64,000 nucleotides of DNA, taken from NCBI RefSeq assembly GCF_003703975.1, contig NZ_QTJY01000013.1, positions 158,387-222,386 on the forward strand, written 5' to 3'. The notes under the pieces are model-generated. The model did not search any database and had not been told where the DNA came from. It saw only the letters and a program-made list of their open reading frames with translations. The stretch's first letter is position 1. Each line of letters opens with the position of its first letter. The stretch is from Larkinella soli (GTDB lineage Bacteria; Bacteroidota; Bacteroidia; Cytophagales; Spirosomataceae). Positions 33,787-41,743 of the stretch are shown here, one piece after another. A program made the position numbers and the translations under genes.

Positions 33787-36447
33787 ATGATTTCGAAAAC
33801 CTATAATCCGAAAGAGATTGAGGAAAAGTGGTATCAGTACTGGATCGATCACCGCTTTTTTCATTCCACTCCCGACGAACGCGAACCGTATACCATCATC
33901 ATCCCGCCACCAAACGTGACCGGGGTGCTGCACATGGGCCACATGCTGAACAATACCATTCAGGATGTGCTGATCCGGAAGGCCCGGATGGAGGGGAAAA
34001 ATGCCTGCTGGGTACCCGGCACCGACCACGCTTCCATCGCCACGGAAGCGCGGGTGGTGGCGATGTTGAAAGAACGCGGCATCGACAAACGGGAGATCGG
34101 CCGGGAAAAATTTCTGGAACACGCCTGGGAGTGGACCCATAAGTACGGCGGCATCATCCTGCAGCAGCTTCGGAAACTCGGTGCTTCGTGCGACTGGGAC
34201 CGGACCCGCTTCACGATGGAACCGGCCCTGTATGATTCGGTGATCGACGTCTTCGTCGACCTCTTCAATAAAGGCCATATCTACCGGGGCGTCCGGATGG
34301 TGAACTGGGACCCGCAGGGCCGGACGGCGGTTTCGGACGAGGAGGTCATCACCAAAGAGGTGCAGCAGAAACTCTGTTACATCCGGTATGAGATCGTCGA
34401 CGGCCATACGCCGGTCGACGGAGAGACAGATGCGGAACACCGCCTGGCGGCCGACTACATCACCATCGCCACCGTCCGCCCGGAGACGATCATGGCCGAC
34501 GTCGCCATCGCCGTCAACCCGAACGACGAGCGGTATACCCACCTGCACGGCAAAAAAGCGCTGATTCCGCTGATCAACCGGGCGATTCCGATCATTACGG
34601 ACGAATACGTCACGATGGAATTCGGAACGGGCTGCCTCAAGGTGACGCCCGCCCACGACCCGAACGACTACGAACTGGGCCTGAAGCACAACCTGCCGGT
34701 CATCGACATTCTAAACGACGACGGCACGCTGAATGAAAAGGCGCAGATTCTGGTCGGCCAGGACCGGTTTGCGGCCCGGAAGGCCATCATCCGCGAACTG
34801 GAAGAGAAAGGCCATCTAGTCAAAGCCGAGGAGTATAAGTCGAACGTCGGTTTTTCGGAACGGACCAACGCCGTCATCGAGCCGAAACTGTCGCTTCAGT
34901 GGTTTCTGAAGATGAAGGAGCTGGCCCGGCCGGCGCTGGAGAACGTCATGAACGACACCATCCAGCTGCACCCGGCCAAATTCAAGAATATGTACCGCTC
35001 CTGGATGGAGAACGTCCACGACTGGTGCATCAGCCGCCAACTCTGGTGGGGACACCGGATTCCGGCTTTCTACATGAAAGACGGTACCGTGATCGTGGCG
35101 AAAACCAAGCGCGACGCCCTGCGCATCGCCCGCGATCGCTACCAGCTTTTTGCCCTCAGCGAAGCCGACCTGACGCAGGACGAAGACGTGCTGGACACCT
35201 GGTTTTCGGCCTGGCTCTGGCCCATGTCGGTTTTCGACGGGCTGAAAGACCCCGATAACGCCGACATCAAGTATTATTATCCGACCAACGACCTCGTGAC
35301 GGCCCCCGAAATTCTGTTCTTCTGGGTGGCCCGCATGATCATTGCCGGCTACGAATACAAAGGCCGCGAGCCGTTCCGCAATGTATATCTGACCGGTATC
35401 GTGCGCGACAAGCTCGGCCGCAAAATGTCCAAATCGCTCGGCAACTCGCCCGATCCGCTCGACCTGATCGGCCAGTATGGGGCCGACGGCGTCCGGACGG
35501 GGATGCTGTTCAGTTCACCCGCCGGCAACGATCTGCTGTTCGACGAAAAACTGTGTGAGCAGGGCCGCAACTTCTGTAACAAGATCTGGAACGCCTTCCG
35601 GCTCGTGAAGGGCTGGACGGTAAGCGAAACGGCCGATCCCGGCGACAGCCGACTGGCCGTCCGCTGGTTCGAATCGCGGCTGAACCAGACGCTGAACGAA
35701 CTGGAAGACCACTTCGGCAAATACCGCATGTCGGACGCCCTGCATACGGTTTACAAGCTGATCTGGGACGATTTCTGCTCGCAGTATCTGGAGATGATCA
35801 AACCCGGCTTCGAGCAGCCCATCAGCCGGGAGATTTACGAAGCCACCATCGACTTCTTCGAGCGGCTGATGAAAGTCGCCCATCCGTTTATGCCGTTCAT
35901 TTCGGAGGAAATCTGGCAGGACATCCGCGAACGGGCCGACCAGGAAAGCATCTGCGTCGCCGACTTCCCGAAAGCCGGGGTCGTCGACACCCAGTTGCTG
36001 GCCGACTTCGAGCTGCTGTTCGAGGTGGTTTCGTCGGTCCGCAACATCCGCAACGGCAAGCAGATCAACCCCCGGACCGAGCTGCCGCTGGCCATTCGGA
36101 CGGGCGCCCCGCTGCGGTTCGACGCTCTCCAGGGTCTGATTCGCAAGATGGCGACGGTTTCGGAGGTCAGCTACGTGACGGAGAAGGCCGAAGGCGTCTC
36201 GTTCATCATCAAAGGCGATGAGTTCTTCGTGAACGTGGCCGGGGAGATCGATGCGGAGCAGGAACGGGCCAATCTGGAGAAGGAGCTGGAATACACCCGC
36301 GGCTTTCTGCAATCCGTTCTGAAGAAGCTTTCCAACGAAAAATTCGTCGCCAACGCCAAAGCGGACGTGGTGGAACGCGAACGCCGGAAACTGGCCGATG
36401 CCGAAGCGAAAGTCAGGGCGCTGGAAGAGAGTCTCTCCGCGCTTTAA
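33787..36447 (+). CDS. valS: valine--tRNA ligase
   Basis: ValRS charges tRNA-Val and edits misactivated threonine. The 886-residue protein has the HIGH motif (HMGH at 49-52, in PPPNVTGVLHMGHMLN), a central editing domain (TVRPETIMADVAI, and GTGCLKVTPAHDPNDYE with its Asp), the KMSKS motif at 546-550, an anticodon-binding domain and a C-terminal coiled coil (about 820-886). Length and domain order are normal. Confidence 0.97.
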   Translation: MISKTYNPKEIEEKWYQYWIDHRFFHSTPDEREPYTIIIPPPNVTGVLHMGHMLNNTIQDVLIRKARMEGKNACWVPGTDHASIATEARVVAMLKERGIDKREIGREKFLEHAWEWTHKYGGIILQQLRKLGASCDWDRTRFTMEPALYDSVIDVFVDLFNKGHIYRGVRMVNWDPQGRTAVSDEEVITKEVQQKLCYIRYEIVDGHTPVDGETDAEHRLAADYITIATVRPETIMADVAIAVNPNDERYTHLHGKKALIPLINRAIPIITDEYVTMEFGTGCLKVTPAHDPNDYELGLKHNLPVIDILNDDGTLNEKAQILVGQDRFAARKAIIRELEEKGHLVKAEEYKSNVGFSERTNAVIEPKLSLQWFLKMKELARPALENVMNDTIQLHPAKFKNMYRSWMENVHDWCISRQLWWGHRIPAFYMKDGTVIVAKTKRDALRIARDRYQLFALSEADLTQDEDVLDTWFSAWLWPMSVFDGLKDPDNADIKYYYPTNDLVTAPEILFFWVARMIIAGYEYKGREPFRNVYLTGIVRDKLGRKMSKSLGNSPDPLDLIGQYGADGVRTGMLFSSPAGNDLLFDEKLCEQGRNFCNKIWNAFRLVKGWTVSETADPGDSRLAVRWFESRLNQTLNELEDHFGKYRMSDALHTVYKLIWDDFCSQYLEMIKPGFEQPISREIYEATIDFFERLMKVAHPFMPFISEEIWQDIRERADQESICVADFPKAGVVDTQLLADFELLFEVVSSVRNIRNGKQINPRTELPLAIRTGAPLRFDALQGLIRKMATVSEVSYVTEKAEGVSFIIKGDEFFVNVAGEIDAEQERANLEKELEYTRGFLQSVLKKLSNEKFVANAKADVVERERRKLADAEAKVRALEESLSAL

Positions 36448-36455
36448 GAAACCAT

Positions 36456-36535
36456 AAACCCCCGGCCTTTGGCGGAAGACCCGGTCAGACAGACCCGGTC
36501 GGGTGGCCCGGAAAGGTTGGGGGTCTTTTTATTCC
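36456..36535. terminator. terminator region between valS and an OmpA gene
   Basis: AACCCCCGGCCTTT and AAAGGTTGGGGGT can pair as the base of a long imperfect hairpin, followed by TTTTTATT. Inside it is a second repeat, GACCCGGTCAGACAGACCCGGTC. The convergent OmpA gene's stop codon is at its right end. Confidence 0.65.
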
Positions 36536-37626
36536 CTCAGAATCGTCACCTCTACCCGCCGGTTCAGCCGCCGGGTTTCTTCCCGCGTATTGTCGGCAAT
36601 GGGTTTGCTGCCCCCGTTGGCCTGCGTTTTGATCCGGGCAGCCTGAATTCCTTTATTCGTCAGATAACTCTTCACCGCATCCACGCGCTGCCGCGACAGG
36701 GCCACGTTGAGTTTCGGATCACCGACGTTGTCGGTATGACCCGCCAGTTCGATCTCCATCGTCGGGTTGTCTTTCATCAGCGATGCCAGGGTGTCCAGCT
36801 GCGGGTACGAACTCGGCTGAATATGGTAATCCGACTGTCGGAACAGCAGGTTGTTCAGGCGGTAGGTCCGGCCGGCTTCGACTTTCGAGCCGAAATTCTC
36901 CACTTTTGGAGCCGGGGCCGGCGGTTCGACTGGGGGTGCCTTCGCCACTACCGTATCTTTGGGTGCCGGTTTCGGCGTGGCCTTCGCCACCGGCGGAGGA
37001 GCGGTCGTTTTCGGTGGGGTCTTTGCCGGGGCCGATGGTCTGGAAGCGGTGACGGGGGGTTTGGAATTCCGCAGATCATCCGTAAACGGCAGCACCCGAA
37101 GTTCATATACGTTATACGGCCACTGCGACCGCGATCCGCCCAGCGGGTTGTAGGGGTCCCGGCGGTTGATGTAATATTCCACATCCTCCTCGATCAGGTC
37201 CACGGACTGAACGCCCTTGCCCGGTCGCTCGAAGTGGGCCTCGCAGGTCAGCCGGTACACCCAGCGGAACCGGACGCCCCGGGGTTCGTCGAGGATATCG
37301 ACGGTTTTTTCGCCCTCCAGACTTTCGACCCGGATGTTTCTGATATAAAGCAGCGCATACTCCAGGTTGTTACGGGTGTCGTACAGCCGCCAGGAGTTCT
37401 GGTGACCAGGGCCATACAGACTGGCGCTCTGCACGGGTTCGCCACGGTCGTCCGCCACAAAATGGACGATCATTTTGTGGTTCGTATATTCAACTTTCGA
37501 TACTCTTCCCACTCCCTTCAGATTGCGCTGGGGAGGGTCAAAATCGCGTTGTACGATCTTCTGGGCATATGCAGGTAACGCCCAGCTGATACTCATGATC
37601 ACCAGTCCCAACAGCCAGCGTCCCAT
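36529..37626 (-). CDS. exported OmpA/MotB-domain protein with Pro/Ala-rich linker
   Basis: This 365-residue protein has a signal peptide ending Leu-Pro-Ala-Tyr-Ala, then Gln. An N-terminal domain (about 22-190) has no motif I know. A low-complexity linker rich in Pro, Ala, Lys and Thr (about 190-245) follows. The C-terminal OmpA domain (about 250-365) has ELAGHTDNVGDPKLNVALSRQR and RVEVTILRE, which bind peptidoglycan. The linker suggests that the N-terminal domain is held away from the wall, possibly at the outer membrane. Function unknown; it has the same OmpA module as the PD40 protein at 25996-27567. Confidence 0.82.
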   Translation of the reverse strand: MGRWLLGLVIMSISWALPAYAQKIVQRDFDPPQRNLKGVGRVSKVEYTNHKMIVHFVADDRGEPVQSASLYGPGHQNSWRLYDTRNNLEYALLYIRNIRVESLEGEKTVDILDEPRGVRFRWVYRLTCEAHFERPGKGVQSVDLIEEDVEYYINRRDPYNPLGGSRSQWPYNVYELRVLPFTDDLRNSKPPVTASRPSAPAKTPPKTTAPPPVAKATPKPAPKDTVVAKAPPVEPPAPAPKVENFGSKVEAGRTYRLNNLLFRQSDYHIQPSSYPQLDTLASLMKDNPTMEIELAGHTDNVGDPKLNVALSRQRVDAVKSYLTNKGIQAARIKTQANGGSKPIADNTREETRRLNRRVEVTILRE

Positions 37627-37822
37627 AGTCTCCGTTCATTTGTGGGTAGTATACTTCTCTAAACGAATTTAACTCAGGTTAATCTACCTGTTTTGTTATT
37701 TTTTGTTAAAAAGTTTGAAATTTTTCATCCAGTATTTTCTAATTATTTCATAAAAAAGTACTATTATAGGAAATTAATGACCAGGGCGGCAACGTTTAGC
37801 GTCTGACAACGTTCTCTCCACA

Positions 37823-38347
37823 ATGAACAAATGCGTTTTTTTAGACCGTGACGGGGTTTTGAATGAAGACCGGACCGATTATGTCTACCGGATCGAAGAT
37901 ATGATCGTGCCGGACGGCGTCGTAGAAGCCCTCCAGTTATTGAAAGAGGCCGGCTATTTGCTGATCGTCGTTACCAACCAGGCGGGCATTGCCAAAGGGA
38001 TGTACTCGCGGGAGGATGTGATGCAATGTCACCGTCACCTGCAGGACCTCTGCGGCAACCTGCTCGACGACATCTATTACTGTCCGCATCACCCGGACTA
38101 CGACACCCGGTCCCTGCTGCGGAAACCGGATTCGCTGATGCTGGAGAAGGCCATCGCCAAATACAACATCGATGTAAGTCGTTCGTGGATGATCGGAGAC
38201 GCCATCCGTGATATGCAGGCCGGCCGGCGCGTGGGCGTCCGAACCGTACATATCACGAATGACCGTCAAAAACCGGCCGTGAGCGACCGGCAAGCTCCTA
38301 ATCTGCTCGAAGCCTCCAGAATGGTAGTTAGCGCCGTGATGGCCTGA
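37823..38347 (+). CDS. HAD-IIIA phosphatase, GmhB-like, lacking the second zinc-binding pair
   Basis: This 174-residue HAD phosphatase has motif I FLDRDGVLNED (Asp8, Asp10), motif II VVTNQAG, and motif III/IV around KP and IGDAIRDMQAGRRVG. It most resembles GmhB (heptose-1,7-bisphosphate 7-phosphatase) or a histidinol-phosphate phosphatase. In GmhB, a zinc loop has Cys-x-His followed by Cys-x-Cys; here Cys-Pro-His-His-Pro is present, but the second pair is replaced by a DTRSLLRKP stretch with no Cys. The zinc site is therefore incomplete. The natural substrate is uncertain. Confidence 0.8.
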   Translation: MNKCVFLDRDGVLNEDRTDYVYRIEDMIVPDGVVEALQLLKEAGYLLIVVTNQAGIAKGMYSREDVMQCHRHLQDLCGNLLDDIYYCPHHPDYDTRSLLRKPDSLMLEKAIAKYNIDVSRSWMIGDAIRDMQAGRRVGVRTVHITNDRQKPAVSDRQAPNLLEASRMVVSAVMA

Positions 38348-38479
38348 TCAGGCGGCCCGTTCGGTCGTGACCGGCTGTTTTTTTATCAGGTAACTGTCAT
38401 ATGCCGGGCAGGATCTGCGCGCGCAGGAAGCCAGGGAGATCATCGCAACCAATCCTAAGGCGATACCAATTTTTTTCAT
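38348..38479 (-). CDS. 43-residue lipoprotein
   Basis: The minus strand ATG at 38479 opens a 43-residue frame ending in TGA at 38348-38350, directly against the stop of the phosphatase gene. It has a short signal peptide, MKKIGIALGLVAMISLASC, with a lipobox (Leu-Ala-Ser-Cys19), then a short basic and polar tail with a second Cys (CARRSCPAYDSYLIKK). The structure is that of a tiny membrane-anchored lipoprotein. No function can be given; such small lipoproteins are easily missed in annotation. Confidence 0.65.
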   Translation of the reverse strand: MKKIGIALGLVAMISLASCARRSCPAYDSYLIKKQPVTTERAA

Positions 38480-38554
38480 AGATAGTAAAGTGTTTTCCGT
38501 AGTCAGTAACCCCAGGTTCGGGATTACTGATTACAGTGCAAAAATAATGCAGTA

Positions 38555-40048
38555 TTAACTTTCCTGCCGTTCGAGTTCTTCGACCGGCTGTTCTTCCCCA
38601 TTCTTCGACGCTTCCACCGATTCCAGTTTCTGAACCGGAGCGGGAGGGGCCGTCTCCTGAAAGCCCAGGATTTTCAGCATCACCTCACTGTCCTGTTCGG
38701 GCGCAAACAGCCGGGTCGTCAGGTTGCCATCGGTGTCCCGATCGACGATGACGTGCTGCGGAGCGGGAATCAGACAATGCTGAATACCGCCGTAGCCGCC
38801 CAGCGACTCCTGATAAGCGCCCGTATGGAAGAACCCAATATACTGATCTTCCGTCTCCTGTTCAAAAATCGGCAGATACAAATCGGCGCTGTGAGCCTCC
38901 GTATTGTAAAAATCATGCGAGTCGCAGGTCAGCCCGCCGAGGTTCACCTTCTGGTACGGATTGTCCCAGTTGTTGACCGCCAGCATAATATATTTCTGCC
39001 CCAGACCCCAGGAATCCGGCAACTGGGTGATGAATGAGCCGTCGATCATATACCACAGCTCTTTATCGTTCTGAAGCTTCTGATCGACCACCTTATATAT
39101 AACGGCGCCACTCTCTCCTACCGTATAACTTCCGAACTCGGTGAAGAGATGCGGGACCGGCACATTGTTCTTGTTACAGATCCACTGGATGCTTTCGACG
39201 ATCTGATCGACCATCGCCTGGTAGTCGTACGTGAACTGAAACGAGGTCTGGATCGGCATACCGCCACCGATGTCGATGGAGTCGAGGTCCGGGCAGATTT
39301 TCCGCAGTTCGCAGTATTTGTACATAAACCGGCTCAGTTCGCTCCAGTAGTAGGCGCTGTCTTTGATACCGGTATTGATGAAGAAGTGCAGCATCTTGAG
39401 CTTGAACTTCTCGTTATGCTGGATCTTCGACCGGTAGAGTTCATTGACGTCGCTGTACCGGATGCCGAGACGCGAGGTATAGAACGCGAAGTTCGGTTCT
39501 TCGTCGGTTGCGATCCGTATCCCCAGGTTCACCGTTTCCGCCGTCACCGTATTCTCATAGGCTTCGATTTCCTTGAGGTTGTCCAGCACCGGGATGACGT
39601 TGAAACCGTCGTTCAGCAGCTCACTGATATGCTGCGTATACAGCGGCCGCTTGTAGCCGTTGCAGATGATGTACGTACTCTTGTCGACCTTCCCGTTGTT
39701 GTACAGTTCCCGGATAATGGGAATATCGTACGCCGACGAGGTTTCCAGGTGTATTTTATTCTTCAATGCTTCTTCCAGCACAAAACGAAAGTGCGATGAT
39801 TTGGTGCAGTAACAGTAGGTGTAGGTCCCTTTGTAGTTGTACCGCTTCATCGCATTCTTGAACAGCATCCGGGCATGTTCGATGTGTTCGCTGATCTTGG
39901 GCAAGTACGTCAGTTTAAGTGGCGTACCATACTGCCTGATGATTTCCATCAGGGGCACGTTGTTGAACAACAGATTATTATTCTCTACTTTGAATTCAAG
40001 TGTCGGAAATTCAAAGGTCTGTTCGATCAGGTCGTTGTAACTTTTCAT
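38555..40048 (-). CDS. speA: arginine decarboxylase, PLP-dependent
   Basis: This makes agmatine for polyamine synthesis. The 497-residue protein is an alanine-racemase-fold (type III) decarboxylase. The N-terminal part has the PLP lysine region (YCTKSSHF, Lys about 83), DIGGGMPIQ and TEFGSYTVGES as phosphate-binding segments, and a C-terminal dimer-interface Cys in the GGLTCDSHD motif. It lacks the long insertion of the E. coli enzyme and is the shorter form found in Bacteroidota. The C-terminal 40 residues are a polar tail rich in Glu, Pro and Gln. Confidence 0.9.
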   Translation of the reverse strand: MKSYNDLIEQTFEFPTLEFKVENNNLLFNNVPLMEIIRQYGTPLKLTYLPKISEHIEHARMLFKNAMKRYNYKGTYTYCYCTKSSHFRFVLEEALKNKIHLETSSAYDIPIIRELYNNGKVDKSTYIICNGYKRPLYTQHISELLNDGFNVIPVLDNLKEIEAYENTVTAETVNLGIRIATDEEPNFAFYTSRLGIRYSDVNELYRSKIQHNEKFKLKMLHFFINTGIKDSAYYWSELSRFMYKYCELRKICPDLDSIDIGGGMPIQTSFQFTYDYQAMVDQIVESIQWICNKNNVPVPHLFTEFGSYTVGESGAVIYKVVDQKLQNDKELWYMIDGSFITQLPDSWGLGQKYIMLAVNNWDNPYQKVNLGGLTCDSHDFYNTEAHSADLYLPIFEQETEDQYIGFFHTGAYQESLGGYGGIQHCLIPAPQHVIVDRDTDGNLTTRLFAPEQDSEVMLKILGFQETAPPAPVQKLESVEASKNGEEQPVEELERQES

Positions 40049-40377
40049 CCTTTCGGCAGAAGCATAAAAGAGTTTTGTTTGTTTCGGAAAAAGCCTGCGA
40101 AAATGACATAAAAAGAGCAGCTTTGCAATACAGTAAGAACCTGTTTACAAAAACATGATGTACCGCAGGTCGGTTACCTGATTGTCAAGCTGCTGAGAGT
40201 TGGTCTACTCGCATGATAGAGAACGCAGAAACGGCGATTTTGATTCGGAAACCGGGTTAAATTTTACAGTACCCCGTCGGCGGCAAACCGGCTGCCCCCA
40301 TCCCATAGGCCGGTTCTTATCGTAACCCTTTGCACCTTGGGGTTTAACCTCTATTTTTAGCGCCACAAGTTTTATAA
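40049..40377. other. 329-base intergenic region, nothing recognised
   Basis: This lies between the divergent starts of speA and the Mpl-like ligase. I see no credible small gene, no TAnnTTTG match in good position, no hairpin with a T-run and no RNA gene. It must hold both promoters, but they are not identifiable from consensus. Confidence 0.6.
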
Positions 40378-41736
40378 ATGAAGCCCTTGAAGATTCATTT
40401 CATTTCCATCGGCGGCAGCGTCATGCATAATCTCGCCATTGCCCTCCACCAGCAGGGCCATCAGGTCACCGGCTCCGACGATGAGATTTACGAACCCTCC
40501 CGTTCCCGGCTCGAACCCTTCGGGCTGCTCCCACGGCAATTCGGCTGGTTTCCGGAAAACATTCACACCGGGCTGGACGCGGTCATCCTCGGTATGCACG
40601 CCCGGCCCGACAACCCGGAACTCCGGAAAGCCCGGGACCTGAGCCTGCCGGTGTATTCGTATCCGGAGTTCGTTTACCGGCAAAGCCTCCACAAGCAGCG
40701 GGTCGTCGTGGCCGGCAGCCACGGCAAAACCACCATCACCTCGATCATCCTGCACGTTCTGCGCTATCACAAGCGGACCTTCGATTACCTGGTGGGCGCC
40801 CAGCTCGACGGCTTCGACACCATGGTGCAGCTGACGGATGACGCTCCGGTCATTGTCGTCGAGGGCGACGAATACGGCACCTCTCCCATCGACCCGCAGC
40901 CGAAGTTTCTCCACTATCAGCCCCACATCCTGCTCATCAGCGGCATCGCCTGGGATCACGTCAATATCTATCCGACCTACGAGTCCTACGTGCATCAGTT
41001 CGAGCTCCTGGCCGATTCGATGTCCAAAGCCGGCACGATCGTCTTCGACGATACCGACGACATGCTGGACGTCATCGCTCTGAAGGAGCGCGAAGACGTG
41101 ACCCGTCAGCCGTACGATGTGCACCCCTATCGGATCGAAAACGGCCGGACGCTGCTCGTTACCCGCCAGAACGGCGAGGTGCCGGTCCTGGTATTCGGAG
41201 AACACAACATGAAAAACATCAGCGGGGCAATGGCCGTCTGCGACCGGCTGGGGGTTCCGGAGGACCTCTTCTACGAAGCCATCCAAAGCTTTCGGGGCGC
41301 TCACAAACGGCTGGAAAAAGTTGCCGAAAGCGCGCAGACCACCATCTACCGGGACTTTGCCCATGCACCTTCCAAAGTGGAAGCCACCACGGCGGCCGTC
41401 CGCGACCAGTTCCCGGACCGGAACCTGGTGGCCTGCGTCGAACTGCACACGTTCAGCAGCCTGAACAAAAGCTTCCTGAATCAATACCACGACACGCTGG
41501 CCAGAGCGGATGTTGCGGCTGTCTTCTATAGTCCGCACACGCTGGAGATGAAACGGCTCGAACCGATCAGCCCCGCCGAAATCGTCGCAGCCTTCGACCG
41601 CCCCGACCTTCAGGTGTTCACCGATGCCGGAGCGCTGCAAACCTTCCTGAAAAGCCAGCTCAACGGCCACCCAACGATCTATCTGCTGATGAGCTCCGGC
41701 AACTTCGGCGGGCTGAATGTGGAGAGTTTGACTTAG
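40378..41736 (+). CDS. mpl: Mur ligase family protein, Mpl-like (murein peptide ligase)
   Basis: The family attaches recycled murein tripeptide to UDP-MurNAc. The 452-residue protein begins IHFISIGGSVMHNLAIAL, has the ATP-binding P-loop (VVAGSHGKTTITS, with Lys about 117), the EGDEYG metal-binding segment, and a C-terminal Mur ligase domain with an HKRLEKV region. The N-terminal lead-in matches Mpl and not MurC in this clade. The gene symbol is by family resemblance. Confidence 0.8.
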   Translation: MKPLKIHFISIGGSVMHNLAIALHQQGHQVTGSDDEIYEPSRSRLEPFGLLPRQFGWFPENIHTGLDAVILGMHARPDNPELRKARDLSLPVYSYPEFVYRQSLHKQRVVVAGSHGKTTITSIILHVLRYHKRTFDYLVGAQLDGFDTMVQLTDDAPVIVVEGDEYGTSPIDPQPKFLHYQPHILLISGIAWDHVNIYPTYESYVHQFELLADSMSKAGTIVFDDTDDMLDVIALKEREDVTRQPYDVHPYRIENGRTLLVTRQNGEVPVLVFGEHNMKNISGAMAVCDRLGVPEDLFYEAIQSFRGAHKRLEKVAESAQTTIYRDFAHAPSKVEATTAAVRDQFPDRNLVACVELHTFSSLNKSFLNQYHDTLARADVAAVFYSPHTLEMKRLEPISPAEIVAAFDRPDLQVFTDAGALQTFLKSQLNGHPTIYLLMSSGNFGGLNVESLT

Positions 41737-41743
41737 GAGCCTC

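Noticed and set aside
40372..41670. 432-residue frame opposite the Mpl-like ligase
   Set aside because: A shadow frame of a well-supported Mur ligase.
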